A stretch of 64,000 bases of DNA from Hybos culiciformis (taxonomy: Eukaryota; Arthropoda; Insecta; Diptera; Hybotidae), in assembly GCA_964007475.1 (NCBI GenBank), contig OZ023273.1, positions 127,342,732 through 127,406,731 on the forward strand. The letters are read 5' to 3'. Each line of letters begins with the position of its first letter. Position 1 is the first letter of the stretch. Under the pieces are notes generated by a model, which saw only the letters and a program-made list of their open reading frames with translations, was not told the DNA's origin and made no database searches. Both the position numbers and the translations under genes were made by a program. Below are positions 28,460 through 41,219 of this stretch, one piece after another.

Positions 28460-28482
28460 TTATTATTATTATTATTATTATT
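28460..28482. repeat. (ATT)n microsatellite
   Basis: About seven to eight tandem ATT units, visible directly. Confidence 0.9.
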
Positions 28483-30789
28483 TTATTTTTATTTTTTAAA
28501 TCAAACATGAGTTAAAATTTATTAGGAGACCTAAATGTGATAAATTATAAATATTTATGAAATTTGAATATTAATATGGATACATTTTTTTTTTTTTATA
28601 ATTTAACATAAATTAAACATAGTATCATTATAGCAAATTAGTTTTTTTTTTTTTTTTTTTGAATAATTTTTCATTAAATACATTTAATATGTTATAAATG
28701 TTTAAGTTTAATGAACGCGCCTTTTTTTTCTAAATTTAATTAATTTTTTTTTCCTTTCTATAAAATATTTTCCGACAAAATGATAATAAGTATCTCATAA
28801 TGTATTTAAGGTATATGGTATAGCTAATAACGAATTAAAATTTGTTTGTTAATATTCAATTCGGTGGAAACCAATAGAGATTTCTAATTATGCCAGACTT
28901 TCGAAATAATTTAAGGCCATAAAAGTTAAATTGTATATTGTTGTGCATTCTATTAAGTTCCTTTTTCGTACCGTTTCAAAAATCCTTTTGCTTTTCTAAT
29001 CGTTAACAACTATATATATAAATAGAATATATATACTTAGATAGAATTTTAAAATGACTAAAAGATATATATATGTTGATATACTTAATTCATTTAATCA
29101 TATTTATTTCTAAATAATAATAATTATTATTTAATTACATTTATTTATTTTAATGAACAGATTAGTTCATTCAATTTTTAAATAGTAATAATAAATAAAA
29201 AAAATATACAAATTAGAGCAACAAAATAAATTATAAAAATTTATAAGAAAATTTTAATTAATGACTAAAGCAATAGAGGACAGGTGCAAAAATTTTATAT
29301 AAATCGCCATTTCAATATTATGATTATATTTTTGACACAAAGAATATATGTTTTATTATGCCCAAATATTTGGCACAAAAATATTTAATGTAATAAACAT
29401 ACCTAGATGCTGAATAATTATATTACATATAGATATATAATTATGTATTCTGTATAATTAATTAGACTTTTTGAGACAAGAGACAAACTAGATTATATGT
29501 ATGTATAATGTTGATTTCATATATATATATTTTGATGTCAATAATTAAATTAAATAACGAATAATTAATGAACTGATAAGAGGAAATTTATTTGAGCTAT
29601 ATGTGTATGAGATCACACTATATTTTATTATTTTTGATTTATACTTATTCCTTGAATAATGGATTTTCTTTAGTTAATAAGGAGTTTTTTTTTTATTCCA
29701 ATTGAATAATTTTCTTGATAAATAACCCGATATTTATGTAGAATCAAATTTTATATTAATTAATTTTAATTAATTTTGTTAATTCTTTGTGAGAAACTTA
29801 ATTCCATGATATTAAAATATCTTTAAAAAAAAATTAAATTTACGAACAATGTAGCTAGTATTCTTAGTTTTTCCATATTTTATTTTAATAAGAAATAAGT
29901 GTTTTAATAAAAAATCACTTATTAAGTTGGCTGTCGATGTGTGAAGTTAAATTAAAAATTAAAAAAAAAAAAACACATTTTTGATAGCCAATAAAACATA
30001 TTTTGTGCTTTGTCGATAAATATATACATAATTATATATAACGCAGAGAAAATATTCCACAAAAACATGAGTTTATTTAGAAATTGAAAAATAAATCAAA
30101 AATAAAATGTCATTTTGGGTGGATTTATTTTTTTTATTTTTAACAAGAAAATAACGAAAATATATTTTCAAACATTTATAATTCTTATCCCTATAAAAAA
30201 CATAATCTGAAACTTAATACTTTGAAGAAGTGATTTCAAGGCTATCAGATGATAAAATACACTTAAATAGTATCTTAAAAACTGGAAAAAAAACATGTTT
30301 AAAAGGAAGCTACTTAACTTCTTAGCAATAAAGTTCTTCATCAATTTATCAATTCTTTTGGTTATTTAAAAAAAAAAAAAGTTCTTCAAGGTAAAAAGTA
30401 AATTTACCATAGTTATATATTTCTTATTCTTAAATATTCTAACTTTAAATATATACATTTAAAGAGTTAGTTTTCATTCTTCTCGCATAAGGAAGAATAT
30501 TCGTCGTTAAGTTTATTTTAATTTTTTTTTTGGGTTGACATTTTGTTCAAAACCATTTGTAAAACTGACAATAAAGGCTTAATCTCTTGGTTTCAAATCT
30601 GACGTGTAATAAATGTTTGGAACAAAGTAAAAGTGAAAATTTTTGCTCCATTTTTAAGTCTAAATCCAAAGAATCATAGCTGTAATATTTGAATTTCATT
30701 CCTTAAAAATATTAAATATATCTACAACATGTGAATATTTTTGGTAACAAATTGCCGATTGTTGTTCTAGTATACTTCCACGTTAATAA

Positions 30790-31121
30790 GTTGAAGCATA
30801 AAGGAAGTATAAATAGAGAAACTAGTCCCATACAAAAAATACAAATACAAATAGTGAAACAAAAAATCCATATGACAACCCCATGAGCTTTTTTTTTGTA
30901 TTTTTTGAGAATTCCACTCTCACAAAAGCTTTTAAAACTTTCAAAATAACAACAGTTCTATACAATTTTTAAAGTTTTAAAAGCTTTTGTGAGAGTGGAA
31001 TTCTTAAAAAATACAAAAAAAAACTCATGGGGTTGTGATATGGATTTTTTGTTTCACTATTTGTATTTGCATTTTTTGTATGGGACTAGTTTCTCTATTT
31101 ATACTTCCTTTATGGTTGAAG
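30790..31121. mobile_element. Foldback element: 145-bp inverted arms, 29-base loop, 7-bp flanking direct repeat
   Basis: The left arm (30797-30941) is the reverse complement of the right arm (30971-31114). I count three mismatches (at 30841, 30874 and 30907) and one single-base indel, so about 97% identity. The 29-base loop is 30942-30970. Directly outside the arms the 7-mer GTTGAAG occurs at 30790-30796 and 31115-31121 in the same orientation, as expected for a target-site duplication. The ends read CATAAAGGAAGTATAAATAG inward. Known: foldback MITEs and hairpin-type non-autonomous DNA transposons have this architecture, and transcribed inverted repeats of this size feed the insect Dicer-2 endo-siRNA pathway as hpRNAs. 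Inference: a recent insertion of a non-autonomous element, because the arms have barely diverged. P-like elements use 8-bp duplications, so the superfamily is unclear. The 93-codon open frame at 30989-31270 (+) crosses the right arm and is not a gene. Confidence 0.85.
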
Positions 31122-31124
31122 TGA

Positions 31125-32330
31125 ATAAAATTCTAAACGTAAATTCTAAAGTAGTTCAAACTCTTAAAAAAAAACTATATTTTCGAATGCATGGAGAAGT
31201 TTTAATTTCTTTTAAACCATCACGATTTTTAAATTTTTTTTGCTGTAATCGGAAACCACGTAAAAAATGACAACATTTTTCCTCCTTCAAAGATTTATTT
31301 CTTTTTTTTTACCAATTTAGTTTTTTTTAAATGTTAAAAATTTTAAGTTCGTTTATTATTCTTTGTTAGTTTGAAAGTATATTTATTCATTTTTCTTGTT
31401 CCTATCTACATCACTTTTTATTTTTATTTTGTTTCTTTAAAGAACTTTAAATTTGCTGTACCAAAACTAGCACATAAAAATAAAATTTTTAATGTTAAAA
31501 AAAAAAAAAAAAACGAAAAAATAAGGAAAATACCGGTTTTTGCTTTTTCTACCTGAAGAAGGCGAAGAACATTCTGTCTTATGTTCGTGTTTGCAAAATA
31601 AGTATATTATTTATATTCAAAGAATTAAGAAAAATAATATTTTCATATGAATGTTGGGAGGCCCATCAGAACAACTGTTTATAAATTTCTTATTATTGAT
31701 TGAATAAAAATCTTTCGAATTATTGGATTGACATGTACTAACTTATAGATATAGATGTTATTACATAGAATATTAAACATTAATAACTAAATTTTACGAA
31801 TTATAAATTTGTTTGGTAAATTTCTTTTTATAAAAATAAAAAAAAATAAAAAAAAAACCTTGAAAGAAGGATTTTTGTCTCGATTGAATTTTTTTTTTTT
31901 TTTTTTTTTCAGTTTTCTTCTTCTTAAATATTAAATTATTTTTTTCATTAAATTGTATAACATAAAAATTAATTATGTTCCTATAGAGAGTTTAATGTTG
32001 TTGAAAATTTCTATAAATTGAATGCGTTGGTAGATATTATATAAAAATTCTGCCAGAATTTTTTTTTTTAGGGAGATAATTGACATGCATCTCTTGTCAG
32101 AATTATCGATCTGTTCAACATCATCAGCCCACTTATTTTCGCGTAATTATACTTTTGTGGGCTAAGCCTTTTAAGTACATATATTTTTATTTCAACTAGT
32201 TAAGAGTTAAATAATTTTTTTTTTAATTAAAGCCTATATTGTGATGCGTCCTCTAGATAAGTAATTAATTAAGTGTTAAATGATTTAATTATTTTGAATT
32301 ATCTATACTGCATATTTATTATATACCAGT
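31125..32330. other. AT-rich non-coding stretch
   Basis: No gene is supported. It includes a 21-base T run (31889-31909) and a 7-bp GC-containing inverted pair, AGCCCAC (32126-32132) with GTGGGCT (32157-32163), separated by 24 bases. Confidence 0.75.
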
Positions 32331-32337
32331 AAACGCA

Positions 32338-32655
32338 AGCACAAATTAAGCACTAAATGGTGGCATTCTCGCTTTTTGAAAATTCGGCGAAAAAAAAATC
32401 GGTTCAAATTTTGGAATTTTCGCCTAATCTAAAAAAAATTTTTTTTTACATAATTTCGAAGAGCACAAATTCTAGTTTTTGTAGCACAAATTAAGCACTA
32501 AATGATAGCATCATTATTTTTTCAAAATTCGAATCCGGCCAGGGAGACCCCTTGACCCATGTTCGAAATTCGAAAATCAAAGTTTCTCAAAAACCAAGCG
32601 AGCACAAGTTCTAGTTTTTGTGGCACTAATATAGTCACAAATTAAGCACTAAATG
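32338..32655. repeat. Minisatellite-like array, period about 145-151 bp, two units plus a partial third
   Basis: CACAAATTAAGCACTAAATG begins near 32340, 32485 and 32636, giving spacings of about 145 and 151 bp. A second shared block, GAGCACAA(A/G)TTCTAG followed by TTTTTGT(A/G)GCAC, occurs at 32461-32487 and 32600-32626, near the end of each unit. The first unit contains a perfect 8-bp hairpin GGCGAAAA/TTTTCGCC (32386-32393 with 32417-32424). Just beyond the array GGCTGAAGAGCC (around 32693) can form a small GC hairpin. Known: some dipteran Helitron/DINE-1-type elements carry central tandem repeats of about 150 bp. Inference: a fragment of such an element or of a satellite. I see no Helitron CTRR terminus, so the class is open. 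Confidence 0.7.
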
Positions 32656-32709
32656 CTCAATAATTGCGACGTCACTTACAAAGAATTGTCCGGCTGAAGA
32701 GCCTCCACC

Positions 32710-34355
32710 ACATTATAAATCTTATTAAAATTAATTTATGCTATAACTATTACTATACTATGTTTTACACTATAATGTAAAAAAAAAACGATGATATTAA
32801 ATTATTATAATTGAATTTTGATAACAAATTAATTAAAACTTTTAATATGATTTGAAGTGAAAACGAAACGTAATTCTGTCTATATAGAAATAGGGAAATT
32901 CATGCAACATAAATAACAATAATTTATTCGAAAAAAAAAACTATTAGAAGGTACATCAGGTACACCTATATAAATACAATTATGTTATTAATGAAGAAAT
33001 TAAAATTTTAATTTGAAACGAATTTTATATTTATTTTTATAATAATTGATAGTTTTGAAAAAACCAACTTAATATAAAATTTCAATTTATTGATTTTTCG
33101 AAAATGATATCATTTTGTTAATGCTTATCTTTGTTATTTTTTCCCCAAGTTTATTTGCCGAATTACCACCTCTAAACCTTAAAAATATTAAAAACATTTA
33201 TTTTATAAAACTTAGACATAAAGATACATAGAAATTCATATTAATTTAATTATTTTTTGTATTTTTGTACATACAAAAAAAAAAAAACAAAAACTTAAGC
33301 TTAAAATATGAATGCATTTTTATTCGAATTCCTTTTTATTATTATTATTTTTTTATTTTTTTTTTCTACTAAAAATATAATTTTTTAAAAGGAATTTTTA
33401 ATACAAAGCTGGCACAAAATGACAAAAACTCCAAAAAAAAAAAACTACCTCTGTATTATTTGTATATAATTTTTATTACACAAAAGCTTTTTAATTAGCT
33501 ATCATAGAAAAAAAAAAAATAGAATAAAAAAAGGAAAAATAAAAAAAAAATTGAATTCACTGAACAAAAAGCAATTTTTTAATTCTATGGTCGGTAGGAT
33601 TTTGGAAAAAAAAAACAAAAAAAAAAAGCAAAAATCACTGAACAAAAAAAACATATTTTAGCTTTATCTTTTTTAGAGATTTTTTTTTGTGTTTTTTTTG
33701 TTTTCAGCTTTAGTGAAATTATCTTTTTCAAAAGGTGGCCTTTTTCGTAAATTTAACGTTGCTGAGACAATAGTTTTTTTTAGGTTTTTTTTTTTGCTAA
33801 TCTACCATGTGGGAAGAACGATTTTTATTCAACAAAAATAATGCGATTCAGAAATCATCAGCACCGAAACGTTCAAAATTATAGAATAAAGGAAATAATT
33901 AATCACCATTTTAGGTGGACAAGCCAAAATAATAAAAATATAAAGAGTGTTATATGGAAGTGGCGCCAGATTCTGGAATAAGTTGTTTGATTAACTCTTC
34001 ATAGGTGTATTATAATATAACCAGTTCCTTGTTCTAACTATTACAATTTCTGGTTGCAAAGTTTAGAGAGCAAAAGGAAACAAGAAGTCATATATTTTGA
34101 TTAATAGTTACTCCACACTTGATAGTTTTTGAATACATTTTAAAAATATATCCACTTTTCAAGATTAATGTCTTTATTATTTTTAATGTATACTTACAAT
34201 ATTTCATAATAACGAATTTATGTAATAAAAAATTGTTTAGATATTATACACATGAGTTATTTATTTCATAAATTTAATTATTATTATTGATTATTTATAA
34301 TTGTTGTCTAAAAACAATTCGATTTTTTATAGACTTTCTAATTTAAATAAAATCC
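32710..34355. other. AT-rich non-coding stretch
   Basis: No gene is seen. TCACTGAACAAAAA occurs twice in direct orientation (33557 and 33635), and an imperfect complement lies near 33700, in a run of A/T homopolymers. This is too low in complexity to call an element. Confidence 0.7.
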
Positions 34356-34360
34356 TTAAA

Positions 34361-34702
34361 CGGCGGTCACACGAGGCTAGTTTACCAGCCGCTGATCGCT
34401 GCTTGCTGCTAACAGCCAGTTAAGCAGCACCGTGTGAACTGTTATGTCCGCTGGTTCCAGCAGCAGCGGAGCAATTTTAGTAGCGGCTGGTGAAGTTGAA
34501 CGGTTCAACTTTACTAGCGCTGCTGGCCAATGTTGTTGTTGATTATTTTGTTTCGGTTGATTATTTTTTTTCAAAGCATCGCTGCTGCCAGACCAGCTGC
34601 TACTGTTTGCACAACACTGTGTGAACCGTCCCGTAAGCTAGTTGCTGTCGCTGCTGACTAGCAGCGACCAGCGGCTGGTAAATCAGCCTCGTGTGACCGC
34701 CG
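34361..34702. mobile_element. GC-rich MITE with 43-bp terminal inverted repeats
   Basis: The left end (34361-34403, starting CGGCGGTCACACGAGGCT) matches the reverse complement of the right end (34660-34702) over 43 bp with three mismatches. I count 178 G+C in 342 bases (52%), while the flanks are near 20%, so the boundaries are also sharp by composition. Inside are many CAGC/GCTG words, two outward-type GTGTGAAC copies (near 34432 and 34619) that echo the terminal GTGTGAC, and a near-central perfect hairpin AAGTTGAAC-g-GTTCAACTT (34493-34511). No transposase is encoded; the 65- and 62-codon minus-strand frames here follow the repeat structure. The target duplication is unclear: both flanks have TAAA close to the ends but not immediately adjacent. 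It is a non-autonomous cut-and-paste element of undetermined superfamily (PIF/Harbinger-type ends are one possibility). Confidence 0.85.
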
Positions 34703-34709
34703 CGGCTAA

Positions 34710-37700
34710 AAATTTGAACACGATATAATCTGTCCGATAAATATGACATTATATTTGTATAGGTTTTTCTCAACAGCCAATGAGCCAAACATGATGAAAT
34801 ATAATACTTACGATAGGTTTAATATTTATTAGCGATAATTAAATATTTAACTAAAGAAAGTAAATTTATAGCCTGAACTAATATTTAAAATAGGTATAAT
34901 ATTAAATAAAAATCTAACTTAAAGAAAGTAAATAATTTATAGGCTGAACTAAAGACATCACTAATTTATATTGCCATGGGATCATTATAAATCATAAAAT
35001 TTCATTTTTATTATATAACTCTCTGTACTTGAAATTTTTAATCTGTTTAGTCCAAATTAATAAACTTACTATTTCCGTTACATAATAAAAAAAAAAATGT
35101 ACATAGAAGATTTTTAATGGTTGGTTTACTGCAACACAAAAACAAAAATAGTAAATACCAAAATAAAAATTAAAAAAAAAAAAATATAAAAACTCATATG
35201 GTTTTTTTTTTTTTTTTAAACATATATGGCTTTTTGTCAAGTGGAGCACTGTCGGATTTCAGTTTTTTTTTTTTTTGTTTTTTTTCCTGTTTCAGATAGA
35301 TTGTTGCACTTGGGTAAACTGCAATATTATAGACTTTTTTTTTTTTTCGTTGTTATATTGCAAAAAGAATTATTTTGATGCACAAAAAAAAAAAAAAACA
35401 GAAGAATTTTTGTATATTGTTAAAATTTAAGAAGCTAACTTTAATATGTATTTACTTTAACTAATATAGAGAATTATAGCAAAAAAATGATGATAATATG
35501 TCATTTTGAACTTTAGTAAGGATTAGAACAGATAAGATCTTTTAAATTTCAATTATTATTGATTATTAATCCAACTTAAAAAAAAACAATCTGCTGCTAG
35601 ATAAAGTGGATATTTGACAAAGTGGACAACGTATACTGGAACATTAATGATGGGATTTTTTTTATGAATGTAAATTTGACAAATACATTATTTTAGTATT
35701 CTTTTTATATAAAAATAATAAAAATAAAAATCTAAATTTAAAAAAATGCATTTTCAATCAGCTAATAAGTAAAAAAAAAAAATAAATCAACATAGATAAA
35801 AGAAGGTAAAAAAAAAAATATATATTTTCACCATTTATTAAAATGGTAAGTATATATATTTTCAGATTATTTCTATATTATTATTTTTATAATTAAAAAG
35901 AAATTTAAATAAGTAGGGATAAAAGGCTTAAAAGAAGATTAAAATATGTTAAATGACATTTTTAATTTTTTTTTTTTTTTGCATGAACGAAAAATATTAT
36001 AAAACTTTTTTCCTAGATGGTTTTCCGATACATATTTTTTATGTATTAATATAAAGAAAGCTATACTTAAATGTATTATTTGTTATATGCAAAAGAAAGA
36101 AAAAAAAAGGTTCAGAAAAGATTATCTGATAATGACAGAAATGACATAATTAGTTTTTTTTTTTTTTATTTTTTAATTTTTATGAAAATGATATTTTCTT
36201 CAATTTTTAATTTAATTTTTTTTTCTTCGAATAAAAAACAACAGAGTTATTTTTTTAAGCACAAATAAGAAATGTATTTTAGATTCCTCTCTGGATTTTA
36301 ATTGATTTTAGATATAGATATTGTGTAACAATAGCAAAATCAATCGTTATACGAAAATTTATTCCCAACGATGTTCACACAAGGAATAAGAACTTAAGAA
36401 TCGAAAGATAGTAAGCACATATTTGGTAATAAAAGTTAAAATGTAAGATAATGAATTGAATTTAATTAATAATCATAAGCCCGGTTTTTTTTATACTATC
36501 AGTCGCTCAGATGTACTAAAATGCTTATAAATACATATTAAACTACACATATTAAATTACGATGAATTTGAATTGTTTGAAGAACCAGATACTTTATTTA
36601 CGAGATACATACAAATATTGTTCTACACTGTCTTAATAGCATCATTTGACAAACAAAAGAGTAGACCCAAGGAATGATCACCTGTGCATAAATATTGAAT
36701 CTCATACAATATCCTAGTTGTTTTATTTCTAAAGACCATCAATTTAAAAATAAAAAAAACATAATTCACAAACGATTACAATTCAACAAAAAGAAAAACT
36801 TTTTTTTTTTTAATTATTGTACTATAATTATAACTTAAATGAACCTGACCCTTTGTACATTATATACGTACATATATCTACAGAGCAACATTTTTCGTAT
36901 TCTTCCGCTGAATAAGGAAGTATCTTCTGTCCATAATTATACTTCTTTACTTGCTGAGAACTTTTTTTTTTCCCATGAAAATTAAATTTTAATTTCAATA
37001 TGCAAAAGGAATTAAAATATTTGTATAATAAATGAAATGTCCTATTTCTGTCGTTATACCAAAAAAAAAATAAATAAACAAAAATAATTTTGAGAATCTT
37101 CAAGTTAATACAAATATATGTATATGATTATTTTTTTCTCATATTTATTTTGTGGAATTCAAAACCGAGTTCATTTTTTTTTTGTTTTCTCGAAAATATG
37201 AATAAAAAGATCAAATTCTTTCTCTATACTATATAGTAGAACCATTTAATATACATTTTGGGTCATATTTTTCCTAGGAACAAAAAAAAAGGCTTAATAT
37301 CCGGTCATAATAGAACTAACTGGGAAAAAAAATATATATTTTTTTTAATTTTTTTGTTTTGCCGAACATATTTTATTTCTCAAGTTTATGGTACACCCTC
37401 AATTTAATTTGAATTCAATATAAAAATCATTTTTATTGGGTATCCTTAAAAAATATTATCTTAAGGAAAAAAAAAAAAAAAAGGATGAACACAAAAGACA
37501 ACATAATAAAATATTTGAAAACAGAATTGAGTTGAATAAAAAAAAAATAAAAATAAAAAATTAAATATAAAGAAAAAAAAAACATTTAAATTGGATTTTG
37601 TTTAACTAAGACTATTTTTTTCTTCTTCTTCTTCTTATCCTTGATATACTTACAAATAATAAGAAATTGAGTTCTCAATCGAACTTATGCAAAAAAAATA

Positions 37701-40700
37701 AATTTGATATTTTCTTAGATTTTTTTAAGTTATTTAATTTGCTGAACATACATACTTGTGACAATGTACATTGTAAATACTATATTGAATGTTTATAGAG
37801 CTATTTCAAAATTCCTTCACTTTTTTCAGTAAAAGGGAAATTTTTTTAGCATTCGAAGATCTTCTAAAATATATCGCAAACAGATTCCAATTTTTGAAAA
37901 AAAATTTCAAAATTTTTTTATTTCAATTAACAATAAATATTTTGTCTCTCAAAATTGGAAATTTTCACAAATGTTATAAAAATAATGATCCCTTAATTTC
38001 CTTCCTTTCCATTGAATATAATTTTTAACCCTTTATATTTTTGTGTACCAAAATTTTAGTTTTTTTTTTTTTCTGAAAAACTTCATATAGAACTTATATA
38101 ATTTACATAATAATTCTTATAATACATGTAGATTTTTTGTGGTTAAGAAAACTTAACCATACTTTTCAAGGTGACAACAAAAATCTAGGTATAAAAAATA
38201 TTCAATTTTTGGGATCAAAAACTATAATTGATTTGATCTGTTTTATGAAAATAAGTTTTCTTAAAAAAATATTTATATACATTTAATTTTACACAACTAA
38301 CTATAGAAATATGAATTATTCCTTTTTTTATTTATTATTATTATCAGATACCATGATTGATTTAAATTTGAAATAAAGGAAAAAAAGAATTATATGTTTA
38401 AAACCACAATTTTGTTAATTCATTAATTTCCTGGGGGTGAAATAACTATATATCTGTTTTATTATAAAATAAAAAAAATAAAATAATCTTAAGATTAAAT
38501 TCTGTAAAGTCATGTTGCATTTATTTAAAATTCAAGTTAATTTCGCATAAAGAAATCACAGAAAAAAGTACTATAAGTACTTAAACTATACATATAAATG
38601 TGTATAATAATAATTATTGTTTTCACAGTGGAGCTTAACTGATGCAAAAAGAAATATCCCTAGTAGTAGAATTCCAGACTTTACATACATTTTAAATTTT
38701 CTTTCCATATTTTTTTAATATTTTTTTTTTTTTTTGTTGAAACTATGTGTATTCATATAATATTTTATGTGTATATTTATTTGCTGCTCTATAAAAGATA
38801 TACAGCGTTTTCCATTAAACAAAAAAAAAAAATGATGGCACTTTTCTTGTTTTTTTATTACTTATTTCGAAATAATATAATAATACCTAACATTGCACAA
38901 AAAAAAATTACCAAAATCATATTATCCCACCCATATAACTAATGAAAAGTTTCGCACATATGTTTTTATTGTTGTTTTTTCGTTTATATGAGGACAAATA
39001 TTATTATGTGATCGTTTCTAATTTTTTTTTTGTTAGTTAAACTATAGAAATCATCATTATACTTTGGTGGCAACACTTTATAAGCGACAAAAAGCTGGCC
39101 GCCATAAAATTTATCTTTATAATTTTAAATAAAAAGTTAATTTATAAATTGATTTATTTTTGTATGGCAATCTATTTTGCCAGATATAAAGATGCATTAA
39201 ATTTTGGACCGCTAAATAGTTAATATTTTTATTGATTCTTATATCGAGGGCATTGAAGAGTATCATGTCTCAAAAAAAAACTTAGCCTAAATAACAACAC
39301 CAAAAAACTCTTTATTATGCAAATATTATTCAACAGGCAGGTACTTAATTATTCTGCCAGTTGTTTTATCAAAGACTAATACAATATAGAGTAAAATATA
39401 AATTCTTAAAATATTCTATCAACATCACCTAAATAACTTTTTTAGTTCTCAGGCTGAATGCTTGTTTAACATTAACATTGGTTTAAGGGATATACAAACA
39501 TCAAAATTCTAACATGCTAATAATTAAGAATATAGATCGATGTATTCTTTATTTAAATACAATTTTTTTGTATTATATTTACTTTGCAAGGTGAATATCT
39601 TTCGGAAGTATGATTTTAAAAGTCATATTATCCATTCACCGAATATGAAAAATCAGAGTAAACATTTATCTGTTTACTCTTAAATAATATTATATCATGT
39701 GCACTTAAACTATGTATTACTTTTTATTATGCAACATCTAAGGTCTTAATTGGTTTTGGCATTTGTAATATCATTTCAAAATTAACAAAAAAATAAAATA
39801 GTTCCCCACAGAGCCAACTTCCTGTTTTATAGTTGTTGTTATTATATTTCGACCTTGTGATAAGGATGCTAAATCTATTAACAGTATATATTTTATATTT
39901 TTTTTTTTATTATTACTTTTATTTTATAAGATTTATTGTGTTCCATGAAGTTTATTGTATTTTAGTTTATTTTTTTTTTGCTCTTATACAGACTACCAAA
40001 AAAAAAACGAAAAAAAAAAAACAAGGAAAAGCTTTTCTCAGTAGACATATAAGAAATTTTATGTTCAAAAAATATAAGTGAAATAAAAAAATTGTAAATA
40101 AAAAAAAAAATTTGTTTTTAAGTGTACATATATATGTATAGTAAGTAAGTAAGGAAACTAAATTAGGGATATTTATGGAGTAACAAAAAACTGCTAAATT
40201 TTTAGTAATAAGATGGGCAAAAAAATGTTTTTTGGGAATTATTTTCTTTTTTTTTATGGAGTTTTTTTTTTTTTTACAATATTACATAAATTGTATTCAT
40301 TCGTAAAGTTACTTTTATTCTTTTTTTTTTATTATTATTGTACTCAACTGGAATATCTGAATTGTTTCTATAGTTATAGGACGCATATCTCAGAAACTAG
40401 AAAGGGTAGAGAGGAACGAAAACAATATTTTTGGGCTTATTTTATTTTATTGATATTTTCGAATAAAAGTGGTCGTTTTATGTATTTTACGTTAAATGTA
40501 TTTAATTTCTAAATCATTTTTATGAAATTTTGATTTGTACAAAATTTTCTTTTCATTAAATTTTTCTTTTTATTTTTTTTAAATTTGGTTTTTTATCACA
40601 TTTCTTCCACATCATTATATCGCTATTATTTTGGTGCATAGTATTAGTATCTCTTTTATTTTGGTAAATAGAGTCATGCTACAGAACCTCATATTTCCCT

Positions 40701-40865
40701 GCTTTTCTATTTCGCTTGATTCTGTTAAATTATTTCCCCTTTATCGTGCATAAAATTGCAAATAATATCTCGCTAAAGAAATTAAACTTCAAAAGAATAT
40801 TTCATTATTTTTGACTTTTAGTTCGCAAGATTTTCTTAAATTGTTACTGGTTGTCGAAGCTCTCG
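34710..40865. other. AT-rich non-coding stretch with small hairpins
   Basis: No gene is supported in about 6 kb. Hairpins visible are GGTTAAG/CTTAACC with a 4-base loop (38141-38158); CAACAGGCAG with CTGCCAGTTG (39331-39340 and 39354-39363, one mismatch, 13-base loop); and GGTGAAT/ATTCACC enclosing TATGA/TCATA (39590-39640). The open frames of 82 to 99 codons around 39833-40512 are F-, Y- and I-rich and run through T tracts, so I do not call them. Confidence 0.75.
39331..39363. repeat. Short hairpin, 10-position stem
   Basis: CAACAGGCAG (39331-39340) faces CTGCCAGTTG (39354-39363). Nine of ten positions pair, and the loop is 13 bases. The stem is relatively GC-rich for the window. It is too short for a microRNA precursor and no function is assigned. 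Confidence 0.45.
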
Positions 40866-41092
40866 TTTTTGCGTCACTGAGGTAAAAAACGTGCTAAAAT
40901 CATGTAAAAATGTATAAAATCATGTATTTTCCGCAACAAAAACCGTCCAAAGACGCTTTTACTAAAATCAATGCCTTTTGGGATTAAAATTATTTTAAAA
41001 GAGAAAACAAAAATTTTTTAATTTTAATTTTTTTATTTTTTATTTTTATTTATTTCTATTTTTTTTTATTTCTAATTTCTTATTTTATTTCT

Positions 41093-41179
41093 CTTATGCC
41101 CTCTTCGGGATTTGAACCTCGGTCTTTAGCATTTCAATCGACCACTCTATCATTAGGCCATAAGTAATAAAATTATTCA
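41093..41179 (-). repeat. tRNA-like unit 2 (downstream, degraded boxes)
   Basis: On the minus strand the A box region is TGGCCTAATGA (41160-41150) and the B box GGTTCAAATCC (41118-41108). The differences from unit 1 are mostly transitions, such as G-to-A in the B box, consistent with decay. It ends in GGCATAAG, as unit 1 ends in AGCATAAG, and then runs into the A-rich tail. Confidence 0.7.
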
Positions 41180-41219
41180 TGAGCACAAAATAGAAAATAT
41201 AAATATCGTACACATTTTT

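Larger units (their letters stand above)
22885..30785. other. AT-rich non-coding stretch
   Basis: No gene is supported in this 7.9 kb. It holds a TA microsatellite (23676-23692), an ATT microsatellite (28460-28482) and many A/T runs. The bases at 24031-24085 contain TATAAATA followed by an 11-bp palindrome ATGGTAACCAT (24051-24061) and a TGTAG/CTACA hairpin. They are the only promoter-like patch, but no transcript start or open frame follows. Confidence 0.75.

Noticed and set aside
30989..31270. 93-codon open frame as a small protein
   Set aside because: It runs across the right arm of the foldback element and beyond, so it is a by-product of that repeat.
33557..33720. Foldback built on TCACTGAACAAAAA
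   Set aside because: The apparent arms are mostly A/T homopolymer, with bulges and direct rather than clean inverted copies.
34377..34788. Two minus-strand frames with A-, L- and Q-rich residues as coding exons
   Set aside because: They lie largely inside the GC-rich MITE and reflect its CAGC/GCTG words and terminal repeats.
40213..40512. The longest open frame, 99 codons on the plus strand, as a gene
   Set aside because: The composition is dominated by F, Y, L and K from T and A tracts, there is no recognisable domain, and frames of this length are expected by chance in this much AT-rich DNA.
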